Of a DNA stretch of 64,000 nucleotides, positions 22,815 to 35,999 are shown piece by piece. Position numbers and translations under genes: made by a program. The notes under the pieces were generated by a model. That model ran no database searches and was not told the DNA's origin. It saw only the letters and a program-made list of their open reading frames with translations. Numbering within the stretch: position 1 is the stretch's first letter; each line of letters opens with the position of its first letter. Source of the stretch: Spirometra erinaceieuropaei (Eukaryota > Platyhelminthes > Cestoda > Diphyllobothriidea > Diphyllobothriidae); contig CACRXP010000015.1 of the NCBI GenBank assembly GCA_902702965.1, forward strand, positions 589,662-653,661, in the 5' to 3' direction.

Positions 22815-23634
22815 GCTTTATTTCTTACAATTTCTATCTTCCTGAAATTAAATTAAGGCTCTATCGTATGTTTGTACGTCCCATTCTCGAGTATTGTGGC
22901 CCATTCTTTGGTTTGATGAACGAGGTTAGTCGTTTAAAAATTGAAAATAGGCCAAATACATTTTTCTAAAAGAACTTTTAGATCGGGAACAGCCCAATAT
23001 CTCCTACTAAGATAGATGTCAGCTAACTAACCTAAAATTTTTATGAGTTCAAAAACTAGAAGCAGACTTCTGGCTCCTCTTTCGTATTAATAATAGTTCA
23101 AATCTTCCTCGGATTTCAGCACTTGCCCCTAGTAGTCGCCCATACAATTCTCGCAACACGTCCTTGGTTATACCTCCTCCAGCTTCCTCCACCTCTAAGC
23201 GTTCTCTTTTTTTCGCTTCCAGATATACTTTCCTCTGGAATAACCTTCCAATAAATATAAGATGTTCAGATAATCTATGCAAATTTAAAAGTAGACTGCA
23301 CCTTTATCTGAATACTGACTCGAGTAAATTTTAATTTTCCTCATCCTTCTCGGACAACTTTCTCTATGACACTGAGAAAAGGCCACCGGGACTTTAAGAC
23401 GCCGCCAATTAACTTCCGTATACGCTCAAATTTCCTTCTTTTTGTGTGTGGTATCGCTCCCTCAATTTTTCAGTTCATGCATCGTGTCCCTCACATAATG
23501 CTCTCTATCGGCGCTCTTGGGGGAACCCTCTGGTCGCATCTCCCTTTCCCTCTCCTAGGCTGGTCTAGGCTGACTGTAGCGAAAGCACTGTACATAAATA
23601 GCGTCATCAAGGGCTCTGCCTGTAACCCTTCAAT

Positions 23635-23653
23635 ATACATACATACATACATA
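23635..23653 (+). repeat. (ATAC)n microsatellite
   Basis: Short ATAC tandem in the 3' UTR of LINE B. Confidence 0.85.
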
Positions 23654-24098
23654 GCCGATCGCATCTGGGTTCCTATCGCCTCGAGACCGGTTTTCAATTC
23701 AACACTTTGAGATTAATGACCCCATCCGACATATGAATTCTGCCTTGCAGATGTACGTTTCGAACCTTTTGCTCAAATCTACATACAGGCCAATCCTCAA
23801 TAACCAATCTGCTTACACCTTCATTAAATCCGTTATACACTGGCACATAGAGGACGGTCCTGCCCGCTTTTTATATATTAGGGAGCGAGAGTCATTTTTC
23901 TCTTATAGTGTTAATCCAGCCATACTCGTTTTGTTTATATGTAAGGAATTTTTTCATTGCTTGCTCATCATTCTTCCTAACCTACTATTGTATTCTTGCA
24001 TACCTGTTCTAAAATTATAAGATTCATGTAGAAGTTATTCTTACTTGCTATGAACGGCCCCCACAGTTCTTCAATAAAAATTATTATTATTACTATAA

Positions 24099-26268
24099 AT
24101 GGGCTAGCAGATCATAAAAAAGATCAAGATCCTCAAAGATACGGTCTTCAGTTCTGATTTCATTCAATTTAGACAAGTCCTGACTAACCCCGACATTGTT
24201 GGCGGTCAATTTGTTCCTTACTTTGTCTTTCTGGTGAATACTCTGCATGTGCATGTAGTCGTTGCTTGGATGCTCATTACTGCTGTCAACCGACTGTCCC
24301 GAGCAATCCTTCAGGACTAGTTGTGATTCCAGAGTCCTTTTATGACGTTTCCCTATCCCCACCCTACCCACGGGTTCCTGTTTTCGCATCCAAATACGTG
24401 CTCTGTAGGACTCTCGGGGTAGTTACGAGAACACGAGGGCAACAATAGACTTGATGACGTGAACTATACCGTCTCTTGGCAAAAGAGAAAGCTCGTCATT
24501 TACACCAAGAAACATAGGCAAGATGGCGTCCGCCCCTGGTAATGTTTTTCGACATCGCTTAAATCTTCCTACGTGGAAGTCGAGTCTGCCTTTATCTGCG
24601 GCTTCGTTAACGTGTTCCTGCTGTTGCCAGCAGCAGCGGTTGAGGTTGCTGAGTTGCGACCCGTGTTTGGAAATGCAGCCGAGGTGATATTTTCCGCGCT
24701 TTTTCGTTTGCCTGTTCGTTTTTTGGACTCTTACAGTGGAAACATTCCGGTCATCGAGGTTCTGTTACATGGACGCCCTTAAGTCAGTAGGCTCCTTTTT
24801 AAGTTTTTCCACTTTGATATTTATATATGCGCATCCACTACAAGGCTCGTCCTCGTATCTCACACTTTTCGCGGCAAATGCGCTTTGACACGCTTTGCTG
24901 GTTGTTGACTGAAAGCGCGGGTAGAACGAGCGCAGATTCTGGATGCGAAGGACATCCCACCAGACGTATCTTCCAATGAGGTGCCGGCGCTGCCCGGACT
25001 ATTACAGTCACATTGCTGAGACTCCATAAACTCCCACATGGTAGAATACCTGTTATTTGTCTTTCGAGGTTATAACGAATACGTCGTATTATATCTGACG
25101 AAATGAAGTGAGTACTCAAAACACTGTGAGCGAAAAAACAGTTTAAATCTGATAAATTGTACTCAATTTAATCAGAAACGACTTAGTCCTTTGCAAATCT
25201 CCGGGGGCTTGAATAACTTCAGACACTGACGGATTCCGAGAGATTGTTTTTCCGGGCTGTAAATAACCGAGAGATGGCTACATAGTCAACTGAATCGTGC
25301 TGATTAACAAATTCCGCTTAATTCAGTTTCCTGGCGATTATGGACACGTAAAAAATACTCCAAAAATGCACAAAGAAATTCTGCAGGTTCGAGTCCTGTA
25401 TCAATGTCAGAGACGATAACTGCGAAGTGCTAACCAAATCGAAATAGTCCCAGTTGGAGCGCAGAATAAATCCGTCGTTCTCGGTCGAGCTTGTATCTTG
25501 TTTTTTCTCGATAAATCCCCACGTGTCAGTTGTCCGTGAGCTTTTATTGAGATCAGAGTAGACCCATGCAAGACTATACTAGGTAATATGAAAAAATCGA
25601 CCAATATTCTTATGCTGCCATGTTAGCAGGAACAATTTGATATCTGATTCAATATTATTTTTATATCTTTGATAGTTTCTCACTGCTGAAAGTTTTGTGC
25701 TCTTGAGAAATATTCATCTTTCTAAACTGATAGTCCAGACAATTATGATTAGACTTCCGGGAAACGAAAAAGAATGTTGCGACTAGTTTTTCCAACTGCC
25801 CAGACAAACTGACAAGAGTCTTCTTCTTGTCAAGTATGTCCAGTCGTGGTTGCCTGGGTGTGATGCTTCGGCCGGTCTTGAGGCTGATTTATCGGCGCAG
25901 CCTCTTTATTAGACAAGCTTTGTAGGGTCTCCTTTGACGGAAGTGTGGTTACTTGCCACGACTCATACTATCAATGATAAGTAAATGCGAAACGAGGCAA
26001 AGGTTTACAAACCAAGCGGCATCTGTGGATAGTGTAAGAGGACGTCGGGAAAAGCTGATAATACAATGTACATTAAATCACGGCGCATCGTCTGGGTGTA
26101 GAAAAAATAAATGCTAAGCCGCCGTTTCGGATGAATTGGCTTGTGTGTCCCCTGCCAGCATCAGCACCAGCGTGTCATGTCTCAGGTTTGTAATAACAAG
26201 TGACTATAACGGGGGCTATGTCCCGACTAGATGAAGTGTACCGTGGATCTACGACGGGACAATACATT
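24099..26268. other. no gene established
   Basis: No domain recognised. A short possible first exon at 24523-24683 (+) is treated among the findings. Confidence 0.4.
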
Positions 26269-26976
26269 NNNNNNNNNNNNNNNNNNNNNNNNNNNNNNNN
26301 NNNNNNNNNNNNNNNNNNNNNNNNNNNNNNNNNNNNNNNNNNNNNNNNNNNNNNNNNNNNNNNNNNNNNNNNNNNNNNNNNNNNNNNNNNNNNNNNNNNN
26401 NNNNNNNNNNNNNNNNNNNNNNNNNNNNNNNNNNNNNNNNNNNNNNNNNNNNNNNNNNNNNNNNNNNNNNNNNNNNNNNNNNNNNNNNNNNNNNNNNNNN
26501 NNNNNNNNNNNNNNNNNNNNNNNNNNNNNNNNNNNNNNNNNNNNNNNNNNNNNNNNNNNNNNNNNNNNNNNNNNNNNNNNNNNNNNNNNNNNNNNNNNNN
26601 NNNNNNNNNNNNNNNNNNNNNNNNNNNNNNNNNNNNNNNNNNNNNNNNNNNNNNNNNNNNNNNNNNNNNNNNNNNNNNNNNNNNNNNNNNNNNNNNNNNN
26701 NNNNNNNNNNNNNNNNNNNNNNNNNNNNNNNNNNNNNNNNNNNNNNNNNNNNNNNNNNNNNNNNNNNNNNNNNNNNNNNNNNNNNNNNNNNNNNNNNNNN
26801 NNNNNNNNNNNNNNNNNNNNNNNNNNNNNNNNNNNNNNNNNNNNNNNNNNNNNNNNNNNNNNNNNNNNNNNNNNNNNNNNNNNNNNNNNNNNNNNNNNNN
26901 NNNNNNNNNNNNNNNNNNNNNNNNNNNNNNNNNNNNNNNNNNNNNNNNNNNNNNNNNNNNNNNNNNNNNNNNNNNN
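26269..26976. other. assembly gap
   Basis: A run of 708 N. Reading frames spanning it are meaningless. Confidence 1.
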
Positions 26977-28090
26977 GCATCGGGGACGCCATATTTTCGT
27001 CGTTTATGCCTTCTCCCACTTACGATACCGATTTCCCCTAAATAATTGCTGTATCAGATCTGTATATGGCACTTTAAAGCCTCAAGCTACCACTAGCATC
27101 CCCTTCATATATAAGTCCTACGGTGTAGTAGCTAGTTCGACAGAACATTTGAGCACCCGCTAATGGTCGTGCGGGCGACATCATGGCGCTGACCACTGTT
27201 ACTGTAGCCGTAGAATCGAAAATAAAAGTCCGAATCAGAAATTGAAAGTAACCGTTCAGCCTTAACAACTCGCCTCCAAAAACTGGCAAATACCCAAATT
27301 CAGTCAAATTAAAGATAATTTTGACGTTAGACGGATGTCAAAATTCCTGTTTTATTAAAGGTGACAGAACAGTCCGCTGTTGTCATCTCTCAGTCCTTTA
27401 AACACACACGGACCTGTTTCAGCGACGGCACCTTCTTAGGCGCACCTAACTTAAAATACGGTCGTTTGAACGTGAGCAAGCAACCGTTTTGTAATTACGC
27501 TCTTACTTATGTCCTAAGGGCACTCCAATGGATCGACCAACTGTTCAATAGGTGTCTCCCGCAAGTCCGCGAACCTCCTCCCTATTTTACCATGCCTGTC
27601 AAAAAACACCCATGGCGTTTTGTAAAACCAGCACGAATATCCATAATTTTACTGTACATAGAAAGAAAACTTATTAAGGTCCACGTTGCACAAGGTAGAT
27701 AGCATATGAACTTGCGCCTACCATCACTGTCACGACAGATGACACAAAAACATCTATGAGAATAAGTCATTGAACAAAAATTGACCGCTTCTATGCATAT
27801 ACATAAGACAATTTCTGAAAGATACACAATGACTCAATCAGCTGACTACATAGGTTGACATGGAAAAAGTGCAAATTGCGACAGCAAAAATACACACCGG
27901 TCGCAAAGCCACCGAAGGTGGGAACGTGATTGGCGTCCGAACAAACGCAGATACTTACAGAAAAGGCACTGAAATACTAAGCCCGCCCAGTAACTTTGGC
28001 CTTGAATAGGCACAGGTGGTTGTTTTTCTGTGCTACTGGATTGGTTGTCATAAGACTTGAGTAAACATCTTGCAAAAGAACGTTTTCAGA

Positions 28091-28915
28091 ATGATCCTAT
28101 CCCGGATGAAACCGTCTTCCCAAATTCAAAATAAAATAAGCTCCGAAAATGCCCAAAAGAAAAAGGAGTTTCCCGATCTGGAAGATTTCTTAAGCGCAAG
28201 GGATTTTACAGGAGCTCTTACGTTGCTTGAATTCAAGCGTCATAGCTCTGAACCTAATCAACAAACGGATTTATGGATAGCCTACTGTGCATTTCATCTT
28301 GGAGACTATAAAAAGGCGGCTGAAGAATACAAGAAATTACTTTCGGACTCCAAAATAGCTCCAACGGTGTCAATATATCTGGCCTGTTGCTATTTCTTCC
28401 TTGGAATGTATAAGGAAGCCCAGAAGGCAGCGAACGCGGGCCTACAATGTGGACTTCAAAATCGCCTCTTATTTCACCTAGCACATAAATTAAATGATGA
28501 GCGTTTATTGCTTACGTATCACAATTCCCTTTGTGATGTTTTGGAGGATCAGCTGTGTCTTTCGTCCATTCACTGTTTGCGGAATCACCATCAGGAGGCG
28601 ATTGATATATACAAACGAATTATGCTTGATAATAGGGAATTTCTCGCGTTGAATGTGTACCTTGGCCTTTGTTACTACAAGATTGATTATTACGATGTTT
28701 CACAGGAAGTTCTTGGACTATATCTTCAACACAATCCTGACAGTGCAACGGCTGTCAACCTGAAGGCCTGCATCAATTACAGACTTTATAATGGCAAAAT
28801 AGCAGAAGCCGAGTTGAAGGCTCTGCAAGAGTCATCGTCACAGTCTTTTACCTATGCGAAAGACTTGATCCAGCACAATCTTGTTGTATTTCGAAATGGG
28901 GAAGGAGCACTGCAA
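28091..28915 (+). CDS. IFT56: IFT56 exon 1 (residues 1-275)
   Basis: Ends CTGCAA|GTACGT in phase 0. It holds the N-terminal TPR array. Confidence 0.95.
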
Positions 28916-31900
28916 GTACGTTTTCTAATAACATTATGATCTGGATTTATTTTTGTTGGATTAATGGATCTTTCAAATTTGGTAACAGTTTTTACATGAT
29001 TCTGGAGACGTTTATATCCCTTTGGTAGTTTCTATAAAATCAGTGAAAATATGTTTTGTTCTTTACGTCCAAGTGCGAACATTTCATTTCCTATTAATTT
29101 AAATTGTCGACCTTATCCTCCGAATGGTGTGCAAATCAGAGAGGCGAAATTACTTACTCAGATAAGCCTGTACGCAGTTAACTAATAAGGAACAACGCCG
29201 ACCGGTAAATTGCTTCTCCATTGTCTTTCGTTTATCTCGACTACCAAAGCTTCCGACCTTATTTTTCAACGATAAATATAGAGTTAGGCATCCAGGACTG
29301 CACTATTTTAATGGAAATTGTTGATTTTGATGTCATATGGTTCAAAACTGTCATAACAGTATTTACATTCGGGTGTAACTTCTGAACGTCAAGACGGAAA
29401 AAGTTCACACGGTGTTCTTTTATTTTGGCACTATCGAGATAATATGTCAGTTAATCAAGGTAGATTGAGCGATTGCAATAACAATTGTTCCTATACGAAC
29501 ACCTAATAAATATATTTACTAGATGCGTGAGCATGCAGACGTTTTTTAGGCCTGCAGAGACTTTTTCAGTTTGATTTGATATGGTTCGTTTTTATACAAC
29601 TTGTAAATGTAAGAAAAATTTAGAAGATAAATAGATAGATTTCATCTTAGGCCCCTTTTTTAACCTTTAGTTATTGGGCATTGCTTCGAAGGTTAATTAG
29701 CTGACATTTACTAGCGCCTTTAACGCCGTAGCGTGTGTAATGCTTCCTTCTTTATGGATATGTCCTTATAGTTCAGATGATACTCTAAATTAAACAAACA
29801 CCTCGTAAATTTTCAATGTCCAACCACCTTATCCTTTCTGGAAACACGAGGTTCTGCCATTCGGGTTCAGTGTCAGAATGTGCAAAAACCGTTAGCCGGT
29901 GGATGTTCATATCTTGAATCCGTACCTAGTCTAATAACAAAGTTGCTGTCGGTTTTCCTAATTTGTCTTTTGTTTTAGATGCTTGATATACAGATAAAGG
30001 TGAAGAATTTGTCTCTGGGAAAATTAAATGGCATCGCTCTATTCTGTTCGTATTCATCTTACTGATCCTAATTCTGTGACTTGGGGTCTATTGGAAATGT
30101 ATTTAGAGCAGCACATATTTACTTCATTTATTTAAAAACTCATAAAACCGCGCCTATGCCGACCGTGTAGACACAGTGAGAAGAAATATTTAGATGATTT
30201 CGTTACTGGATGAAATACACAGGCAGCACGTGCCATGCAATGAACTGTACACGTTCATTTCTTCAATAACAATTTTTATAAAGCAATTTTTGTTTTAGTA
30301 TAAATATTTGATTAAATAAGGAAGCTCAATCTAAACTTAACATTCTGATTGTTGGGCAAAGACGGAGTAAAACATGTCTGATTTTTGCAATTTCAAGTTT
30401 GAGTTATGTAGCTTCTAGATACACGGCAATCTGCATTTGATCCGTCCGCAAAATTACTCCACCAAACTCGTCAGGAGAGTTAAGTCTTGTCATACGGATG
30501 TCTTAGCGAACTCAAGGTGAGACAGAGTTCCCATTGTCAGCAGAAGCAATCTCTAATATGTATTAAGAGACCAGATCTTTGTTCCTACAACCGAGCCTTT
30601 ACATCTTATAGCACTTTCTATTAGAGGAGTCGAAATAGAGGGTATCTCTCAGGCTGTCAGGGAATGTGGACTCGTGAAAAATTTGCGGCACTATTTGAAG
30701 ATGCGCACACAGCTAAAGGATATAAGTCAAAACTTTACTATTCCAAAGTATACACTTTTCTCGGGATTTGTCCCAGTGAATATCTGTACAAAATAGGGCT
30801 GAGAATGATATGCGTGTATTGTGTCACTTTTTCAGGTTGTACAGGTCTTTAAACAATTATTTGTTTCCGACCAACCAGTAACATCCGCGAACTCATGGCA
30901 CTCATCTGAGATCATGCGTTTTTTATGTCTGAGTTGTCATTTCCAGATAAACGGCCCAAATTATTGTTTTAGGCAAATTTGCGCGTGCAGCTGCCACCAG
31001 CTTGTCTTGTTTGTCTGGTTTGAACCCATTCTGAAACGGTAGGCGTGAGATCGCACGAAACATTAGGTGGAATTTTTAAACGTTATCTCGTTTTGAAATG
31101 ACAGTTTAGTTAGGATTGCAAAACGGATTATCATACTGTTGAATCCAAAGTGATTTTTGTCAAACCAGCATGAAGGCTTTCTAATTCGCGTTCTTTCGAC
31201 CTTCTGCAACAACCGTAGTTGCCTGGGCGAAGACGTAAGCAGTATGGTCAGTTAACCCATTTTTCCATACCTTCATACAGCCCAATATGTTCTAAGGAGG
31301 ATGTAAACAAGCGTATCCTTACTTGTACGCATCGTGGGGTAAATGACGTCTTTATATTCCTTCCTTGAAGCAAGGATATCTGCCGGAATGATTTTGCGAT
31401 CGACTTGTCGTTTTTAACAAGCTGTACAGGTCCATTTAAGATAAGTCAGACATTCCTCTATGTGGTCCGGGAGATAATGCGTATGACTAATAAAATTTAA
31501 CGATGGATACGGACTGCGTCGTAAACGGAGTACTTAAACATATAGAGACAATGCTACCTGAGTATACATTCAACGATCCTGACAATCTTAACAATTGCAA
31601 ACCATTCTAAAACGAGATCTACTCTTTCTTAAAGTAAACAAACTACTCAAGAAGACATAGTATTTCGAAATGGGTTCCAGGAACAATATTTTTATGTATG
31701 TTCTTATGAAATACGTTTAAGTTTAGGGAGCATCGAAACACAATACAAGTTCGCGCTACTTAGGTAGCCGTTTTAAAAGATGTTATTTTACAGGCACCAC
31801 AAACGGCAATCATTCAAGAGCCGGCAGTCCCATCTTAACAGTCTTCTTAAACCTAGCTCGCTTTTCAGAAGTCCGCTCAACGTCTAATTTACCCCTATTT

Positions 31901-34808
31901 GCTTAAGTAGCTAGACAAGTAAATTGAACGACTCCCTCATCTACTGACTTCTGTGCTCAACGTGACTGAAGGGTTGCTTCGATACAGTCGACAGCCTAGC
32001 TCTGCAATTCTCGGATAAAGTATGCTGGGAATCGGCATGAAATGAAATCGGGGTATTATGTGAAGCCTCAACATTCGCTCCCAATTTGTATACTGTTTTC
32101 TGTAGCGTGCTCAGCCTTTTTGTAGAAGTTTTGTATACTAACCAGCTCAGCATCAAACGGCGATGTATAGAATTTAGTTTAAATATTATTTTGATATGGG
32201 TTTCTTCATGTCACCAAAGCTCCCTGCGTCGAGCATCTTGTTAGTCTGCGACAATCTGCAAGGAGTGCTTTTTGTTGATTCAATTCGGTAGTTGGTAAAC
32301 TCCCTGGTCCGGCTTTTATAAGTACCAAGAGGAGATAATTGAGGTCCTCTGTTGCTGGCAGAAACTCTTCCTTCCGAACATTCTTACATCATTCGCTGGG
32401 CAGGCCTGCGAAGTTTAGTTATGCAGCAATTATTGTAGTTATTTTAGCCCAGGGTTGTTTCACGTTGATTGGTTGAGAGCGAATTTTTCACTAAGAACTA
32501 TCTGTTATTAATGGATGATTGAGCAGGCAGTTTCTAGACAGTATGCATTGCAATAAGCTGCTCGTCTTTGACTAATTTTTTTCATCAGCCGACCATACCT
32601 CAACTTAAGTCCCGCATATCTGAGGTTTTAACTGAGTTTAGTTGTCCTCTACGAATATGAGTCAACTACTCTGGTACCTTAGCTACGGGCCCATGCCATG
32701 TCGGTCGCGGTTAGGAACATTTAGAGTCGTCTTTAAGTGACTCCCATCCAGCAGATTGCAGGATGGAATGCGGATGATCTCAGTCGAGAGCCACCGCAGC
32801 GGGTCGCCTAACGATGATCAACTAGTCAATCCAAGTGCTGCCAATGGTGGAAACTGGAGTATACGTTTATTTTTTATACTCTCGCAAGGCCAATACCCTT
32901 TATGTAGGAGCGGTGTGCAAGTAAAGCGTATGAATAATAAGAGGAGTCGAGTAAAGTTAGTCTTTTCGGAAAATTATGATGTGGGAATAGGGGCTACACA
33001 ATAAGCGGCAGTGACGGTTAGAAAGCTCGGAGAAGTGCAAGCATTTACTCGACCTTTGGGCACGGTAAGCGCGGAGCTTCTGTGGGCACAAGATTGCCTT
33101 CCGTGACCTGACGGCGGCCGCTTCTGCTATTGTTAGTGGACGCTGAATCAGTCGCCTTATTGTAGTTCGGTTTGACCTTATAACTTACGCGGTAGGCTTC
33201 GTTCGGGCCCACACGATACCTTAAATTAATCATGCGTGTGAGAATGACGCTGTCTATGCCCCTGCTTTCACACTTTCCTATCATATCGAGAGGCGTTGTC
33301 GTATTATTTGAATAGGCGCCGATTATTTCGGCAGAAATGCAGTCTTTCTGAATCCTTCCGCCGAAATATCCGCAAAACTGGAACTGGGGTGGTTGTTTCT
33401 GGTCTATTCGTCGTCGTCAGCCAACCAGATCCAAACCCCATTCTTTGGCCTACCATGCGTTTTAATCCGGTCCAGTTGGGTATTGGACGCTTGAGTCAAA
33501 CACTACCACCTGATCCGGGTGTTTAATGCAGAATTGATCCTGAGGCTTGCTAAAGCACTACTGGAAATTAACAACCCACATAGCTTGAAAATCTTGTTTT
33601 TATGACCTTTTTTTCTATTAATATGCATGCCGCGGTTTTTAAGGGGCTGATGAGAGAGTACATGTCAACCTTCTGCACACGATGCTGGTATAGTCTTTAT
33701 GTTTACCGTCAATGGTCTCTGCTATAGGATAATCGCGTCGGGATTCGAGAAGTCAACGACAGAGTTCTAAAAAACTAGATTTGCCCCTCATTAGTTAAAG
33801 TCCAACCCGCTGTGGAAACGGACTGCCATCCACGTGCATATGCTGTGCGTGTCAACTTGTAGTGAAAGGGGTTAAATGAGATCTAACCAAAACTGACTTA
33901 TCTTAACACTTTTCTGTTACTTAATGTTTTAAGTAGAAACAAAATGTACTTCTATTTTCACACTCCAGGTTCTCCCGCCCCTGATTGACGTCCTGCCCGA
34001 GGCTCGCTTAAATCTGATCATTTACCACTTGAAACGTGAGGACACTGAAGCTGCCTATGACCTCGTCAAGGATGTAGACCCGAGCACGCCGCAGGAGTAC
34101 GTTCTCAAGGCCATCGTTAACGCCGTGCTGGGCCAGGAGCAGGGTTCACGGGAGCACCTCAAGGTAGCCCAACAGTACTTCCAACTGGTCGGTGGCTCAG
34201 CCAGCGAGTGCGACACCATCTCCGGACGCCAGTGCATGGCCTCCTGTTTCTTCCTCCTCCACCAATTTGATGATGTCATCATCTACCTGACATCCATTCA
34301 GAGCTACTTCTACAACGATGACATCTTTAACTTCAACTTTGCCCAGGCAAAGGCCGCAGTCGGCGCCTACAAGGAGGCCCAAGAACTCTTCCTGCTCATC
34401 CAATCAGAACGCATTCGCAACGATTACATCTATCTCAGCTGGCTAGCTAGGTGTTATATCATGAACAGGAAAGCACGCGCGGCTTGGGAACTGTACCTCA
34501 AGATGGAGACCTCAGCAGAATCCTTCAGCCTGCTCCAGCTCATTGCCAATGACTGCTATAAGATGGCACAGTTCTACTACGCGGCTAAGGCCTTTGACGT
34601 GCTCGAACGTCTCGATCCCAATCCCGAGTACTGGGAAGGCAAACGGGGCGCCTGCGTGGGTGTCTTCCAGCTGATAATTGACGGCCAGGAGCCGAGAGAG
34701 ACGCTGCGAGAGGTGGTTCAGATTCTGCGCAATACCAACAACCCCCAGACGGAATACTTTATCCGCATCATCAAGAAATGGGCCAAGGAGAACAGTGTCG
34801 CCCTCTAG
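28091..34808 (+). CDS. IFT56: Intraflagellar transport protein 56 (TTC26), complete in two exons
   Basis: Exons 28091-28915 and 33969-34808 join to 554 residues, the length of the human protein as I know it. The protein is a tetratricopeptide-repeat subunit of the IFT-B complex, which moves cargo along the ciliary axoneme. Visible hallmarks are MILSRMKP at the start, [49 protein letters not shown], the exon joint [72 protein letters not shown] and the C-terminus KKWAKEN. ATG 28091 is chosen because it aligns with the family start; the frame is open for seven codons upstream but without ATG. An acceptor-like gttttcag ends at 28089, so the mRNA may be trans- or cis-spliced there. In a tapeworm, sperm, flame cells and sensory endings are where cilia occur. 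There is no stop or frameshift: the gene looks functional. Confidence 0.96.
28916..33968 (+). other. IFT56 intron, 5053 bp
   Basis: Starts gtacgt, ends cacactccag. I see no transposon coding remnants in it, in contrast to the flanks; it is AT-rich with only short ORFs. Confidence 0.9.
33969..34808 (+). CDS. IFT56: IFT56 exon 2 (residues 276-554)
   Basis: Begins GTTCTCCCGCCC after the acceptor and stops with TAG at 34806-34808. It is clearly more GC-rich than exon 1. No AATAAA was found within 500 bases downstream. Confidence 0.95.
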   Translation, partial: VLPPLIDVLPEARLNLIIYHLKREDTEAAYDLVKDVDPSTPQEYVLKAIVNAVLGQEQGSREHLKVAQQYFQLVGGSASECDTISGRQCMASCFFLLHQFDDVIIYLTSIQSYFYNDDIFNFNFAQAKAAVGAYKEAQELFLLIQSERIRNDYIYLSWLARCYIMNRKARAAWELYLKMETSAESFSLLQLIANDCYKMAQFYYAAKAFDVLERLDPNPEYWEGKRGACVGVFQLIIDGQEPRETLREVVQILRNTNNPQTEYFIRIIKKWAKENSVAL

Positions 34809-35921
34809 CCGGTGAAGCCAGGCAAACCGAAGTCCTCATTCTGCCCTCATCAAGCACAGCATTTACCCTACCCCAGCTGTCTTCTTTGGGTCTAACAGTT
34901 TCTCCGGCTGTGCGTGTAACTATATTTTTGAAAGATGAAGTTGTTTTTTGAGATTACTCTATTCCTGGGCGAGCTGCAAGGGACAGTTAGTAAATCACTC
35001 CTCCCATTTCCCTCGGCATCGTTTGCACCTGACACTGAAGGCGCGTGTCTATCCAATTCTTTTACAAATCGGTGAGACCAGATGCGTCGCCTGGAACGAA
35101 TGTGTTGTTCGCCCTTCTTCGAGTCATTCGTGTTTTGCCTGCCCTACGTCAGCCCAGTGGTACGGCCTCAATAACCGTCCATCCATTCAGTTGGTTTTTT
35201 ACTCAACCTGCTGCCCTGGGACTTTATTCATCTAAACCGACCCAGGCCAAAACATGGACCGGGCACTTGGCCCATAACGTGGATATTTGGCATTGACTTT
35301 CATGGGCTAATGGCAAAAATGTAAATTTTGTTAAGATTTGTAATGATACCCACGCAAACATTGAAGAAGTAGAGTTCTACGAACGTACGTTTTCGATTGT
35401 TCATTCTCAGGCCTGTATAGTAATATAAGTTGAGGTAATGAAACGAAAGCTAAGACTTGCTCCTGTGAGACAGGTTACTCTGTTCGAACGACTGCGCGCC
35501 TATCCAAGCGGATGCGAGAGCACCATCCTGCCTAGCTAAATCAAAGCATGGAAGTCTATCTCTCTGTCTAGCGCAACTTACCTCACTTGGTTGGCAGCGA
35601 CCACCAGGAAGACGTTAACCGAACATCCCGAGTCAGCGGATACTTGCGACGGCGGCAGCAGTAGCCACAGCGTTGGCCAACTCAGTCTGTTCACAGAAGA
35701 CATTCATACAAGCCTTTAAACTACCCTGAGCCAAGATGAACCTAGCCTGTTCCCTCCGCGCATCACTGCAGCTGCAAAACTTATGTATGGTTCACCGTCA
35801 GACTCCTCCCCATGCCTCTAACAGGACAGACATGCCTGGACGCCTTTAACTTTTGCTACCTTACCCTAACTTATACTGCTGCACAGGCCTGCGGATTAAT
35901 AGCCAAAAGCATAAGTTAGCC
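34809..35921. other. IFT56 3' flank, no gene recognised
   Basis: Short ORFs only; none has a recognisable domain. Confidence 0.4.
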
Positions 35922-35957
35922 GAAGAAGACACGATCGCTGGGACAAGAGCTATAGTA

Positions 35958-35999
35958 GCCTGACGTTTCGGATTCCTGCTCGAATCCATCATCAGAGAC
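35958..35999 (-). ncRNA. hammerhead ribozyme motif (left arm, copy 2)
   Basis: GTCT, CTGATGA, a T, stem II GGATTC-GAGCAG-GAATCC (six Watson-Crick pairs), GAAAC, GTC, AGGC. All conserved core positions are present. The stem-III nucleotides are the palindrome ACGT. Confidence 0.8.

Larger units (their letters stand above)
16490..24098 (+). mobile_element. LINE family B, split by two family A insertions
   Basis: Three + strand pieces belong together. 16490-17540 contains a pre-RT region (MLDSFFAEHFPIEK about 17376). About 18800-19691 holds RT blocks (SRSDVQYYLGVHKI, FGPSKAFDKVPHKRLL, FIYADDLRCVY). 22815-24098 holds the RT C-terminus (YRMFVRPILEYC; YTFLWNNLPINIR about 23220) and a 3' UTR ending AATAAAAATTATTATTATT. 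The 5' limit is uncertain; a short coding-like run opening MSKEESERA at about 16496 may be its N-terminal part. Frameshifts and stops make it inactive. Confidence 0.75.

Noticed and set aside
26200..27163. Long ORFs of 256-310 codons
   Set aside because: They consist almost entirely of the N run.
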